The notes under the pieces: model-generated
Seen by the model: only the letters and a program-made list of their open reading frames with translations
What the model was told of the DNA's origin: nothing
The model's database searches: none
Made by a program: the position numbers and the translations under genes
Source: JBOGFI01 sp050743365
GTDB lineage: Bacteria; Actinomycetota; Acidimicrobiia; IMCC26256; JACDBD01
Reading direction: 5' to 3'
NCBI GenBank assembly: GCA_050743365.1
Contig: JBOGFI010000022.1
Span: 1-43,732, forward strand
DNA length: 43,732 nt
In this document: piece after piece, positions 31,472-39,824 of the stretch
Position numbering within the stretch: the first letter of the stretch is position 1
Layout: each line of letters opens with the position of its first letter

Positions 31472-31804
31472 ATGCCGCCGCGGACCTGGAGCAAGAGGCG
31501 TGAGCGCCAGTACGAGCACGTCAAGGAAGGGGTGCGCGAGCGCGGCCGCAGCGAGGAGACGGCCGAGGAGATCGCCGCCCGCACGGTGAACAAGGCCCGG
31601 GCGCGCTCGGGCGAGGCCAGGCAGCGCAGCCGCACGTCGGTCGACGACATCTCCTCCGGCCGGCGCGGCGGGCTGCGCTCGCACCGGGGGGCGGGTGGCC
31701 GCACGAAGGAGCAGCTGTACGCCGACGCGCGCCGCCAGGGCATCAAGGGGCGCTCGAGGATGTCGAAGGCGCAGCTCCAGCGGGCGCTGGCCCGGAAGCG
31801 CTGA
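31472..31804 (+). CDS. Small basic protein with Rho_N-like C-terminus (plasmid-stabilisation-like)
   Basis: 110 residues. SKRRERQYEHVKEGVRERG, AEEIAARTVNKARARSGEAR and DDISSGRRGGLRSHRG match a small actinobacterial family often labelled plasmid stabilisation protein. The last 35 residues (TKEQLYADARRQGIKGRSRM then SKAQLQRAL) form a SAP/Rho N-terminal-like helix-extension-helix that binds nucleic acid. It is very rich in Arg/Lys. The label does not imply a plasmid; such genes are common on chromosomes and their role is unknown. The ATG at 31472 has GGAAAGAGAG upstream. Divergent from the flavoprotein gene. Confidence 0.85.
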   Translation: MPPRTWSKRRERQYEHVKEGVRERGRSEETAEEIAARTVNKARARSGEARQRSRTSVDDISSGRRGGLRSHRGAGGRTKEQLYADARRQGIKGRSRMSKAQLQRALARKR

Positions 31805-31900
31805 GCTGCCCCGCACGCAGGCCCGCACTCCGGTGCCTCATCGACAGGTCGCGGCTCGCCGCTTGAGCTTACGGCTTTCCTCATTCGGCACCCGCGGCCG

Positions 31901-31967
31901 GGCGCGGCATGATGCGTGCACTGATCGCGCTCAGCGCGATCTCTGAACGCATCATCGCTTCCGCGCC
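31901..31967. repeat. Long nested palindrome
   Basis: Three nested arm pairs share a centre at 31932. They are GATCGCGCT (31923-31931) with AGCGCGATC (31933-31941); ATGATGCGT (31909-31917) with ACGCATCAT (31947-31955); and GGCGCGG (31901-31907) with CCGCGCC (31961-31967). Together 25 of 33 left-arm positions pair. It lies upstream of the DegT-like gene, 24 bp before its start. Function unknown. Confidence 0.8.
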
Positions 31968-31990
31968 GCGGGCGGGGAGGGGGGACGAGG

Positions 31991-33194
31991 GTGAGCACGC
32001 GACCGGCTCGGAGGATGCCTGACCCGGGTGCCGTCCACGACGAGCGTGAGATCGAGGCCGTCGTCGAGGTGCTGCGGACCTCCACGCTGGCGATCGGACC
32101 GAAGGTCGCCGAGGTGGAGCGGAGGGTCGCCGACCTGCTCGCGAAGCGCCACGGCGTCATGGTGAACTCCGGCTCGTCGGCGCTGCGGCTCGCGATCGAC
32201 CTGCTCGACCTCGAGCCCGGGGACGAGATCATCACGCCGGTGCTCACGTTCGGCACCGATGTCACCGCGATGGTGCAGTCGGACGTCGTGCCCGCGTTCG
32301 TTGATGTGGAGCCCGACACGTACCAGATCGACGTCGAGCGAATCGAGGAGATGACCGGCCCTCGCACCCGAGCGATCCTCGCCCCCAACCTCGTCGGAAA
32401 CTGCCCCGACTGGGACCGCATCCGCGAGATCGCCCGCGGGCACGACCTGGCGGTCGTGGAGGACACCTGTGACGTGCTCGACGCCTGGCTCCGGGGCGCT
32501 CGGACCGGCACCCGGGCCGACATCTCCGTCACGAGCTTCGCCCGTGGCCACGCGATCACGGCCGCGGGCAACGGGGGCCTCATCGCCCTCGACGACGACG
32601 AGCGGCTCGACCGGTGTGTGGAGCTGCGCCGCTGGGGCCGTCGATCGGAGACGTATCTGTTCGGCTCGCGTCGGGGCGAGAAGGAGCGGTTCGGCCCGCT
32701 GGCCGACGGCACGCCCTACGACCTGGTCTTCGTCTTCGACCGCCTCGGCTACAACTTCGAGCCGTCGGAGATCGGGGCGGCCTACGCGCTCGTGCAGCTC
32801 GACAAGCTCGACGAGTTCAACGACCGGCGCCGGCGGCACTGGCAGCGGCTCGACGACTTCTTCGCCCGCCATCGGGACAAGGTGATCCGCCCCCGCACGA
32901 CCGAGGGCGCCCGAACCACCTGGATGCGCTACCCGTTCGTCGTACGCGAGGGGCTCGACCGCACCGCGATCCAACGGGGGCTGGAGGCCGGCGGCATCGC
33001 CACCCTCATGGTGTGGACCGGCAACATCCTGCGACAGCCCGGGTTCGCGGGCATCGAGCGTCGCGAGCCAGGCGGGCGGCTTTCCCAACGCCGACCGCGT
33101 GATGAATCGGGCACTGTCCCTGCCGACCCATCACGCGCTCTCGAGCGACGATCTCGGCTACATGATCGAGACGCTCACCGACGTGCTCGCGTAG
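31991..33194 (+). pseudogene. DegT/RfbH/ColD-like PLP sugar enzyme, frameshifted near C-terminus
   Basis: About 400 residues of an aspartate-aminotransferase fold. VNSGSSALRLAIDLLDLEPG and TPVLTFGTDVTAMVQSD are the DegT N-terminal core; VVEDTCDVLDAW carries the PLP-ring Asp. The usual PLP Lys position reads SFARGHAITAAGNGGLI, with His instead, as in the 3-dehydrases RfbH/E1 and ColD. The Fe-S cysteines of RfbH are absent, which favours a ColD-like 3-dehydratase. One extra G near 33070-33072 shifts the frame; reading through it restores GGFPNADRVMNRALSLP and a stop at 33192-33194. Without correction the frame runs to 33253. It could be a true mutation or a sequencing error. GTG start with GACGAGG upstream. 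Confidence 0.85.
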
Positions 33195-33296
33195 ACCCGC
33201 TCGTCGCGCTGCTCTCGGGCGTCCTCGCTCAGCGGGCACCCGAGATCGGCTAGACCATCGCCCGGGCCGTCGTCACCGAGCCCGAAGGTCAGCCGC

Positions 33297-35540
33297 ATGC
33301 CCACACCCTCGATGCGTCCCGCCCTGCCGGGCCTCCGGCCTCTCGTGGCGGCCGCGCTCCTCACCGCCACCGTCGCTTTGCCCACCGCGCCGAGGGCCGC
33401 CGCCGGGGAGGGCGCCGGCCGCGCCGCCTTCGCGGTGCAGGGCAGCGTGGAGGAGGTCGCGGTCACCGGCGCCGAGCCCGAGACGACCCTCACGCTGGTG
33501 GACCGATCGGGTGACGAGATCGCGAGCGAGGAGGTGGACGAGCTCGGCTCGGCGCTGTTCGAGCGGGTGCGGCCGGGGCGGGGCTACGTCGTGCGCGAGC
33601 GCGGGGGCGGGGAGTCCGACCCGGTACGCGTGCAGGTGCCGGGTGCCCATCCCCGCCGGGCGTTCTACGAGTCCCAGCCCCTCGAGCCCGGTTACAACTA
33701 CATCGAGACCCGCGACGGCACGCTCCTCGCCGCCATGGTCCGCCTCCCGGGCCCGCCCGAGGAGGGCCCCTACCCGACGATCGTCGAGTACTCGGGCTAC
33801 GACCCCGCCAACCCCGACTCGCCCGAGCCCAGCTCCCTCCTCGCGGGCGTTCTCGGCTACGCGACGGTGGGCGTGAACGTGCGCGGCACGGGCTGCTCGG
33901 GTGGGGCGTTCGATCCGTTCGAGACGCTCCAGTCGCTCGACGGGTACGACGTGATCGAGACCGTGGCCGCGCAGCCGTGGGTCGCGCACGGCAAGGCGGG
34001 CATGGTCGGCATCTCCTATCCGGGGATCATGCAGCTCTTCGTGGCCGCCACCCGCCCGCCGCACCTGGCCGCGATCGCTCCCCTCTCGGTCTTCGACGAC
34101 GCCTACAGGGGCGTCCTCTACCCCGGCGGCATCCTCAACAACGGGTTCGCGACCGGCTGGCTCGAGGACCGCCAGGAGGAGGCCCGGCCGGCGGGCCAGG
34201 ACTGGGCGCAGAGGCGCATCGAGGAGGGCGACGAGACCTGTCGGACCAACCAGGCCCTGAGGAGCCAGACCCGGGACCTCCTACGCGAGGTCGACGACAA
34301 CCCCTACTACCTGCCGGGGAGGGGCGACACCCTCGCCCCCTACACCTTCGTCGATCGGATCGCGGTGCCCGTGTTCCTGGCCGGGGCATGGCAGGACGAG
34401 CAGACCGGTGGGCACTTCGCCCAGATGCTGGATCGCTTCGACCCTGACGTACCGGTGAAGTTCACGTTGACGAACGGCACCCACATCGACTCGCTCGGCC
34501 AGGCCGTCGCCACGCGTTACGCCGAGTTCCTCGACTTCTACGTCGCGCGACGGGTGCCGACCTTGGGCGCCGGACCGCGGGGCGTCGCACCCGTGCTCTA
34601 CTCCATCCTCACGGGCGTGGAGGGCGTGCAGCTGCCTCCCGACCGGTTCGCCGGCGTCACCGACTACGAGGCCGCGCTGGACGAGTACGAGGCCGAGCCG
34701 CCGGTACGGGTGCTGTTCGACACCGGCGCCGGCGCCGCGCCCGGCGCGCCGGTGCCCGCGTTCGAGGCCAGCTTCGAACGATGGCCCCCACCGGCCACGA
34801 CCGCGACGACCTGGCACCTGGGGCGGGACGGCACCCTCGCCCGCGAGCGCCCCGGTCGCGGCGACGGGGGTTCCGACCGGTACACGTACGATCCGTCGGC
34901 CCGCCCCCAGACCAGCCTCGCACTCGGCTCGGTCGAGGCGGCGTGGCTGGCGCTGCCGCCCTACGAGTGGCGACCGGCCCCCGATGACAAGGCGCTCTCC
35001 TACGTGAGCGAGCCGCTCGCCGAAGACACCGTGATGGTCGGGTCGGGCAGCGTCGACCTCTGGCTGCAATCGACCGCGCCCGACATCGACGTGCAGGTGA
35101 CGCTCACCGAGGTGCGGCCCGACGGCAAGGAGACGTACGTGCAGAGCGGGTGGCTTCGCGCCAGCCACGGCCGGCTCAACGAGGGCTCGACGCGGCTGCG
35201 CCCCCGGCACACGCACCTGGAGCGCGATGCCGAGCCGCTGCCCGGGGGCAAGTTCACGTCGCTGCGGGTCGAGCTCGTCCCGTTCGGGCACGTCTTCCGG
35301 GAAGGCTCGAGCGTTCGCCTGATCATCGGGGCGCCCGGTGGTGACCGGCCCCGCTGGACCTTCGACGCCTTGACCTACGAGGAACCGGTCACCAACGAGG
35401 TCAGCCGATCGGCGGCGCGCCCGTCCCGAGTCGTCCTCCCGGTCGTGCCGGGCATCGACGTGCCCACCGGGCTGCCGGGCTGCCCGTCGCTGCGCGGGCA
35501 GCCGTGCCGCGACTTCGCCCCCGCCGGCACGACCCCGTAG
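33297..35540 (+). CDS. Secreted X-Pro dipeptidyl-peptidase S15/CocE-family hydrolase
   Basis: 747 residues. The N-terminus PLVAAALLTATVALPTAPRAAA is a signal peptide. The alpha/beta-hydrolase core reads VRLPGPPEEGPYPTIVEYSG, NVRGTGCSGGAFDPF, and MVGISYPGIMQLFVAA with the nucleophile Ser in G-x-S-Y-x-G. VPVFLAGAWQDEQTGG and LTNGTHIDSLG supply the Asp and His regions. The C-terminal jelly-roll contains LSYVSEPLAEDTVMVGSGSV and VRLIIGAPGGDRP, as in CocE/X-Pro peptidases. The beta-rich N-terminal stretch before the hydrolase core (residues about 40-120) is an extra domain. Substrates of relatives are acyl-amino acids, esters or X-Pro peptides; this one is unknown. AAGG precedes the ATG. Confidence 0.93.
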   Translation: MPTPSMRPALPGLRPLVAAALLTATVALPTAPRAAAGEGAGRAAFAVQGSVEEVAVTGAEPETTLTLVDRSGDEIASEEVDELGSALFERVRPGRGYVVRERGGGESDPVRVQVPGAHPRRAFYESQPLEPGYNYIETRDGTLLAAMVRLPGPPEEGPYPTIVEYSGYDPANPDSPEPSSLLAGVLGYATVGVNVRGTGCSGGAFDPFETLQSLDGYDVIETVAAQPWVAHGKAGMVGISYPGIMQLFVAATRPPHLAAIAPLSVFDDAYRGVLYPGGILNNGFATGWLEDRQEEARPAGQDWAQRRIEEGDETCRTNQALRSQTRDLLREVDDNPYYLPGRGDTLAPYTFVDRIAVPVFLAGAWQDEQTGGHFAQMLDRFDPDVPVKFTLTNGTHIDSLGQAVATRYAEFLDFYVARRVPTLGAGPRGVAPVLYSILTGVEGVQLPPDRFAGVTDYEAALDEYEAEPPVRVLFDTGAGAAPGAPVPAFEASFERWPPPATTATTWHLGRDGTLARERPGRGDGGSDRYTYDPSARPQTSLALGSVEAAWLALPPYEWRPAPDDKALSYVSEPLAEDTVMVGSGSVDLWLQSTAPDIDVQVTLTEVRPDGKETYVQSGWLRASHGRLNEGSTRLRPRHTHLERDAEPLPGGKFTSLRVELVPFGHVFREGSSVRLIIGAPGGDRPRWTFDALTYEEPVTNEVSRSAARPSRVVLPVVPGIDVPTGLPGCPSLRGQPCRDFAPAGTTP

Positions 35541-35548
35541 GCCAGTCG

Positions 35549-35690
35549 GTGCGGGTATGGGCGCCGGCGCTGACGCTCGGCGTCGTGCTGGTCGCCGCGC
35601 TGGAGATGACGAAGGTGCGCGGCTTCTACGTCGACAACCGGCTGGGCCACCTCGAGGACGACCACGGGTGCGCGCCGCTGCCGATCGGCG
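35549..35690. other. Junction segment with no assigned coding frame
   Basis: Between the end of the S15 hydrolase and the last recognisable codon of the FAD oxidoreductase, the + strand frame from GTG 35549 gives a hydrophobic stretch (WAPALTLGVVLVAALEM) then KVRGFYVDNRLGHLEDDHG, which reads like the start of a membrane protein. The minus frame of the oxidoreductase is also open but matches nothing. It may be a truncated foreign gene start or a recombination scar. Confidence 0.4.
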
Positions 35691-36640
35691 ACGACGTCGG
35701 GGGTCACCGCCTCGGTGCGGTCGGCCCTCGCCACCTCGACCTCGGCGCCGTCGAGGGCGGGAAAGACGGCCGCGGCCTCGGCCAGGTTGCCCGCCACCGC
35801 CTCGGGGTCGACCCGCCCGACCCCGGCGTCGGGGTCCCAGCGGCCCAGCCAGCCGCCGCTCACCATCACCCTGCCGTCGCGGAGAGCCTTGAGCGCCAGG
35901 CGACGGTGGGCGTGGCCGATGAGGTGCCGGACCGGCGCGGTGTCGAGGGGCGGGGTGACGATCACCTGAGGCAGCACCGGACCGACTGGCAGCTCGGCCC
36001 CGACGCCACGGAGCAGGTCGCAGGACCCGAAGTTGGCGGCGACCAGCAGCGCCCGTCCGATCCGGACGGTCGCTCCTCCCGCAAGGGCGACGCGCTCGAT
36101 CCGGTCCCCGCGGCGCTCCAGCCCCGCTACCGACGCTTGCTCGCGGATCTCGATGCCGGCGCGGCTCGCGGCCCGGGCGAGCCCGGTGGTGACGGCGGTG
36201 TGGTCGGCGACGCCGTCGTCGGGGCAGTACAAGGCCGCGACCACCCCCTCCGAGACCTCGGGCTCGAGCTCGCGGAGCTGATCGCGGCCGACGAGCTCGG
36301 TGTGGATGCCGTGGCGCAGCTGGCGCTCGGCCACGACTAGCGCCTCCGCCAGGTCCTCGGCGCGTTCGATCAACTGGAGGTGACCGCTGCGGCGATAAGC
36401 GCCTCGCACGTCCGCCTCGGCCGCCAGGTCCGGCCACCAATCGGCCGCGAGCCGCGCCAGAGGGAGCTCGCGAGGATCACGGCAGTTCGCTCGCACGCCC
36501 CGCTCCCCGACCCCGCCCGACGCGCCCGCCGCGACGGTCGCCGCTTCCAGCACCACGACCTCGGCACCATGCCGAGCCAGCTCCCAGGCGGCCGTGATGC
36601 CGCAGACCCCGGCGCCGACGACGACGTACTCCGCCTCCAC
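35690..36640 (-). pseudogene. DAO-type FAD oxidoreductase, C-terminus lost
   Basis: About 317 residues of a D-amino-acid-oxidase/sarcosine-oxidase-like fold remain. YVVVGAGVCGITAAWELARHG is the FAD motif (key residues G-x-G-x-x-G), then VVVLEAATVAAGASGGVGER, and the substrate-domain segments ALYCPDDGVADHTAVTTGLA and RVMVSGGWLGRWDPDAG. Homology ends at EAVTPDVV, where family members continue with the P-I-x-D-R segment and the final FAD-binding G-W-S-G-H-G loop. Instead the frame runs on without similarity and stops at 35375, inside the S15 gene. Lack of the FAD-closing segment should inactivate it. GTG at 36640 has GGAG close upstream. It follows the SBP56 gene by 13 bp. Confidence 0.75.
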
Positions 36641-36653
36641 GGCCTCCGTCAGA

Positions 36654-38084
36654 TCAGCTCGTGAAGCAATAGGAGTCGCTCGACGCGTCGCCACCCTGCA
36701 GGCGCGTCTGGTGGACGCGCATCCCCCGGAAGTCGTCGCCGTGTGGGAAGAACCGCGGGTCGGCACTGAGCCCGCCCCGGTCACTGTCGGCATCCAGCTT
36801 CGCCATCCATGCGCCGACACCGTCGGGGTAGAAGATTTCGTCCCACGCGGCGTACAGCGAGTTGGTGATGTAGACGCGCTTGCCGTCGCGGCTGATCTCG
36901 ACCATCTGCGGTGCACCGGAGAGCTTCAGGTCCGGGGCCGCCGGGTGCGGCTCCCGCCGGACGATGCCGCCGAGGCGTACCGACCCGGTCTCGCGTGGCT
37001 TGAACGGGTCGCTCACGTCGTACTGCTTGAGCTCACCCGTGCCCCAGCACGATACGTACAGCCAGCGGTCGTCGACCGAGAGGTCGATGTCCGAGACCAG
37101 CGGCGGCACCGCGGAGAACGGCTTCAGCGCCGGCGGCAGCTCGTCGGGCTCGGCGGGTTCGGCCGGGATCGTGATGACCTTCTCCGCCGCCCATCGCTCG
37201 CCGTCCTGGTGCCAGAGCCACACGGACGCCGAGAGGTCTTCGACGCTGATGACGACGCCCACGAAGCCGTACGCCTTCGACGGATCGTGTGCCGGCCGCA
37301 GCTCGAGCACCATCTGATGCTGGTCCCCCAGGTCGACGCGCTGCACGAGCCTGCGCTCGGACATGCTCCAGAAGTCGAGGGAATGGCCGAACTTGCGGCC
37401 GAGCAGGTCCTCGGGGTCGAGGCCGTTCTCGATCATCGACGGTGTCGCCCACTCCGAGGTGATCACAGTGTCGTAGTCGAGGTGCCACCACACGTCGTAC
37501 GAGAAGAACTGGTCGCCCCGGTCGACCTCCCACGCGCCGACGACCTCGAAGGTGTCGTGGTCGAGCAGCGCGACGCCGCCCGGTCCGTCGTTGCCGTTCG
37601 CTCCACCGAGCGCGGACATGAAGATGCCACCGGGCCCGCAGTGCACCGTGTGCGGCCGCGAGTAGCCCGCCTTTCTGGCCAGCTCGTCGGCCTCGATCGT
37701 GCGAACCACCTGCGGGGAGCGCGGGGCGGGCTTGGTGTCCAGGATGTACGTGCGTGACGAGCGCAAGCCGGGAACGACGAGGTACCGCCGCTCCAGCGGG
37801 GCGCCGCCCTCGTGGCCGCCATGCTCGCCGTGACCCGGGTGACACAGCGCGCTCGAGCACGCGTTCCACCCGAAGTGGTGCAGCTCGTTCCCCGCGGTCG
37901 GCAGCTCGGTCCACCCGACGACACTGCCGTGCGTCGGCGACGACGGGTCGCAATCGATCGCGGTCATCGCGTCGTTCGTCCTGCCGGCGGGATCGAACGC
38001 GGCGACGTACGCCAGCTTCTCCGGCGGGGCGGTGATTGCGGCGCCAGGGCTCCGGTAGAACGTGGGGTCGGTCGTCTCGGGCAT
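36654..38084 (-). CDS. Methanethiol oxidase / selenium-binding protein SBP56
   Basis: 476 residues, the normal SBP56 length. MPETTDPTFYRSPGAAITAP, LPTAGNELHHFGWNACSSAL, SRPHTVHCGPGGIFMSALGG, ATPSMIENGLDPEDLLGRK and VYITNSLYAAWDEIFYP are hallmark segments of the beta-propeller. The His residues in HHFGWNAC and HTVHCGPG are the expected copper/selenium ligands. The family oxidises methanethiol to formaldehyde, H2S and H2O2. There is no signal peptide. The ATG is fixed by GGGAAGGTGG upstream. A TTGACA on the minus strand at 38166-38171 is a candidate -35 with a weak -10. The FAD oxidoreductase begins 13 bp downstream, probably in one transcript. Confidence 0.93.
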   Translation of the reverse strand: MPETTDPTFYRSPGAAITAPPEKLAYVAAFDPAGRTNDAMTAIDCDPSSPTHGSVVGWTELPTAGNELHHFGWNACSSALCHPGHGEHGGHEGGAPLERRYLVVPGLRSSRTYILDTKPAPRSPQVVRTIEADELARKAGYSRPHTVHCGPGGIFMSALGGANGNDGPGGVALLDHDTFEVVGAWEVDRGDQFFSYDVWWHLDYDTVITSEWATPSMIENGLDPEDLLGRKFGHSLDFWSMSERRLVQRVDLGDQHQMVLELRPAHDPSKAYGFVGVVISVEDLSASVWLWHQDGERWAAEKVITIPAEPAEPDELPPALKPFSAVPPLVSDIDLSVDDRWLYVSCWGTGELKQYDVSDPFKPRETGSVRLGGIVRREPHPAAPDLKLSGAPQMVEISRDGKRVYITNSLYAAWDEIFYPDGVGAWMAKLDADSDRGGLSADPRFFPHGDDFRGMRVHQTRLQGGDASSDSYCFTS

Positions 38085-38205
38085 GATCCACCTTCCCGCC
38101 CGGAACCCCGGGCTCCTCGCACGACTGCCTACCGCTGGGTGTGATCGTGCCACTGAGAGCGCGAGTGTCAAGCTCGAGGTCGATCGCGTGTGGTCGGTGC
38201 CGCCG

Positions 38206-38660
38206 TCATCCGTGACTACGCGGCGTCAACTCCACGAGCGGGAAGGCACGGTGCCGGCGAGGTGGCACGAGGAAGTTCTGACGGCGGGTGGCGGTGAGGA
38301 ACCGCTCGAGCCCCTGGTCCTCCTCCGGCACGCGGTGCCGCTCGACCAGGTCGACGGACGCCTGGTTCCTGCGCATTTCGGCGAAGAAGCGTGCGGTGGG
38401 CACGAACACCGAGAAGTGCAGCTTGGGCCGAGGGGAGCCGCCGCGCACGTCGAGATCGTCGAAGCCGGGACCGTCCACGCGCATGTGCATCGCGGTCCCG
38501 TCGGCAGCGCGTGACGAGCGCTGAAGGCCTGGCTGCGCCGAAGAGACCGAGCTTGAGCAGTGCCCGGCGGCCGAGACCTTCGCGGTGGCGCTCGTCCCGC
38601 TCCGAACCCGCGGTGCAGCCTCCCGTGCTCTCGATCTCGCGCGCCGGTGGTCCGCATTGT
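38206..38660 (-). pseudogene. Remnant of Tat-exported Dyp-peroxidase-like protein
   Basis: The 3' half encodes DGPGFDDLDVRGGSPRPKL, HFSVFVPTARFFAEMRRNQ, VEEDQGLERF-like and TATRRQNFLVPPRRHRAFPL. This resembles the C-terminus of Tat-exported Dyp-type/DUF7405-like proteins. The 5' part, in another frame, reads ERHREGLGRRALLKLGLFGA, a twin-arginine signal. The whole middle of the protein (probably 200 or more residues) is missing, the two pieces are out of frame, and no start codon precedes the signal. This is an internally deleted pseudogene. Family assignment is from memory of the C-terminal pattern. Confidence 0.6.
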
Positions 38661-38723
38661 GAGCGCCCTGACCTGAGAGGGGACTGAGGAAATCTGGGAG
38701 GAGGCTGGAAGACGCGCTTGCGA

Positions 38724-39293
38724 TCAGCCCGCCTTGGCGGCGTAGCGGTCGCGGTGTTGCTCCCATCGACGCCGCGACCACACGACGGGACGGCCGTCGA
38801 GTGCATGGCCCAGGAGCTCGAGCAGCGCGTGCCAACCGGCGAGGTCACGAGGAGCGTCGGCAGCAGCGAAGCCGACGGGCTCGGTGTGAGTGAGCACCAG
38901 CATGCAACCGTCGCCGTCGGGTTGGAGCTCCCAACGTGCAATCGAGGTGGGCGCGCCGCCGAAGGTGTGCTCGAAGACAAACGGCGGCTCCACCCGCAGG
39001 ACGGTGTCGTGCGCCACCAGCGCGTCCGCGTTCGCCCCGGTCTCGGCGATGATGGCGTCGACGAGCTCGGACGGACCGGTGGTGCGCGTGTAGAACCGGC
39101 CGCCCTCGACGAGCTCGAGCTCCACCTCGCTCGCTCCGAACCACTCGGTCAGTCGCTCCGGCCGGGTGAGCGCATCCCAGACACGCTCGACCGGGTGCGC
39201 GAAGCGGCGCTCGAAGCGCAGGACGTACCTGCCGTCGATCTCCTGGATGGTTCCGTCGGCCGGCATTGCTGGCGATGGCGAGCTCGCGGGCAT
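38724..39293 (-). CDS. SRPBCC-family protein (second copy of this fold)
   Basis: 189 residues. YVLRFERRFAHPVERVWDAL then PERLTEWFGASEVELELVEG, RVEPPFVFEHTFGGAP, SIARWELQPDGDGCMLVLTH and GWHALLELLGHALDGRP are typical of AHSA1-like SRPBCC proteins that accompany ArsR repressors. It is longer at both ends than the copy at 21133. The ligand is unknown. GGGGGAG 6 nt before the ATG marks the start. The ArsR gene ends 18 bp upstream, in the same operon. Confidence 0.9.
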   Translation of the reverse strand: MPASSPSPAMPADGTIQEIDGRYVLRFERRFAHPVERVWDALTRPERLTEWFGASEVELELVEGGRFYTRTTGPSELVDAIIAETGANADALVAHDTVLRVEPPFVFEHTFGGAPTSIARWELQPDGDGCMLVLTHTEPVGFAAADAPRDLAGWHALLELLGHALDGRPVVWSRRRWEQHRDRYAAKAG

Positions 39294-39311
39294 GGGCTAC
39301 TCCCCCTTGTC

Positions 39312-39626
39312 CTAGTCGGCCTCGTCGTCGAGGTGGCGTTCCAGGGCATCGAGGCGGTGGGTCCAGAACCGCCGGTAGGGGGCGAGCCAGCCGTCGACCT
39401 CCGCGAGCGGCTCGGCCCGGAGCCGATACCACCGTCGCTGCGCATCGCGACGCACCGCGACGAGGCCAGCGTCGCGCAGCACGCGCAGGTGCTTCGAGAC
39501 CCCGGGTTGGCTGAGCCCGAGCCGGTCGACCAGGTCCCCGACCGACCGCTCGCCCGGGTGGAGCAGATCGAGGATCCGCCGCCGGTTCGGCTCGGCGAGG
39601 ACCTCGAACGCCGTGGGTACCGCCAT
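39312..39626 (-). CDS. ArsR-family winged-helix regulator
   Basis: 104 residues. FEVLAEPNRRRILDLLHPGE, SVGDLVDRLGLSQPGVSKHL and AGLVAVRRDAQRRWYRL are the conserved helix, recognition helix-turn-helix and wing. RFWTHRLDALERHLDD forms the C-terminal dimer helix typical of the SRPBCC-linked type. No metal-site Cys pair is seen. It starts 7 bp from a palindrome that overlaps its own promoter, so autorepression is likely. First gene of a two-gene operon. Confidence 0.92.
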   Translation of the reverse strand: MAVPTAFEVLAEPNRRRILDLLHPGERSVGDLVDRLGLSQPGVSKHLRVLRDAGLVAVRRDAQRRWYRLRAEPLAEVDGWLAPYRRFWTHRLDALERHLDDEAD

Positions 39627-39633
39627 GGGCTCT

Positions 39634-39668
39634 ATATTGCCAATTAGCTATATGCCTGTCAAGGCATA
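39634..39668 (-). promoter_or_regulatory. Promoter of ArsR/SRPBCC operon with palindromic operator in the spacer
   Basis: On the minus strand TTGACA lies at 39662-39657, upstream of the ArsR ATG at 39626. The spacer and -10 region hold a symmetric A/T-rich element of 20 bp at 39634-39653 with 16 of 20 positions symmetric around AATT. A second inverted repeat, TATGCC (39651-39656) and GGCATA (39663-39668), brackets the -35. A dimeric repressor bound here would block RNA polymerase. Confidence 0.65.
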
Positions 39669-39824
39669 CAGCGGCCGCGGGTGGTCGGCGAATGGGCCGG
39701 CCCGAGCAATGCGTCCTCGAAGTCCGCGACGAGTACCCGAGGACGAGCCCGAGCTGGTCACGCGGCCGATGGTTCCTCTCTCGTGGCTGGCGCTCACCGC
39801 CTTTGCCGTTCTCGGCTACACGCT

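Noticed and set aside
31472..31804. Plasmid or partition module suggested by the plasmid-stabilisation label
   Set aside because: There is no replication, ParA/ParB, toxin or antitoxin gene nearby, and this family is common on chromosomes.
38216..38980. A long minus-strand protein covering the SRPBCC gene and the Dyp-like remnant
   Set aside because: The first part is a shadow of the SRPBCC gene. Only a short Tat-signal-like segment in the middle looks real.
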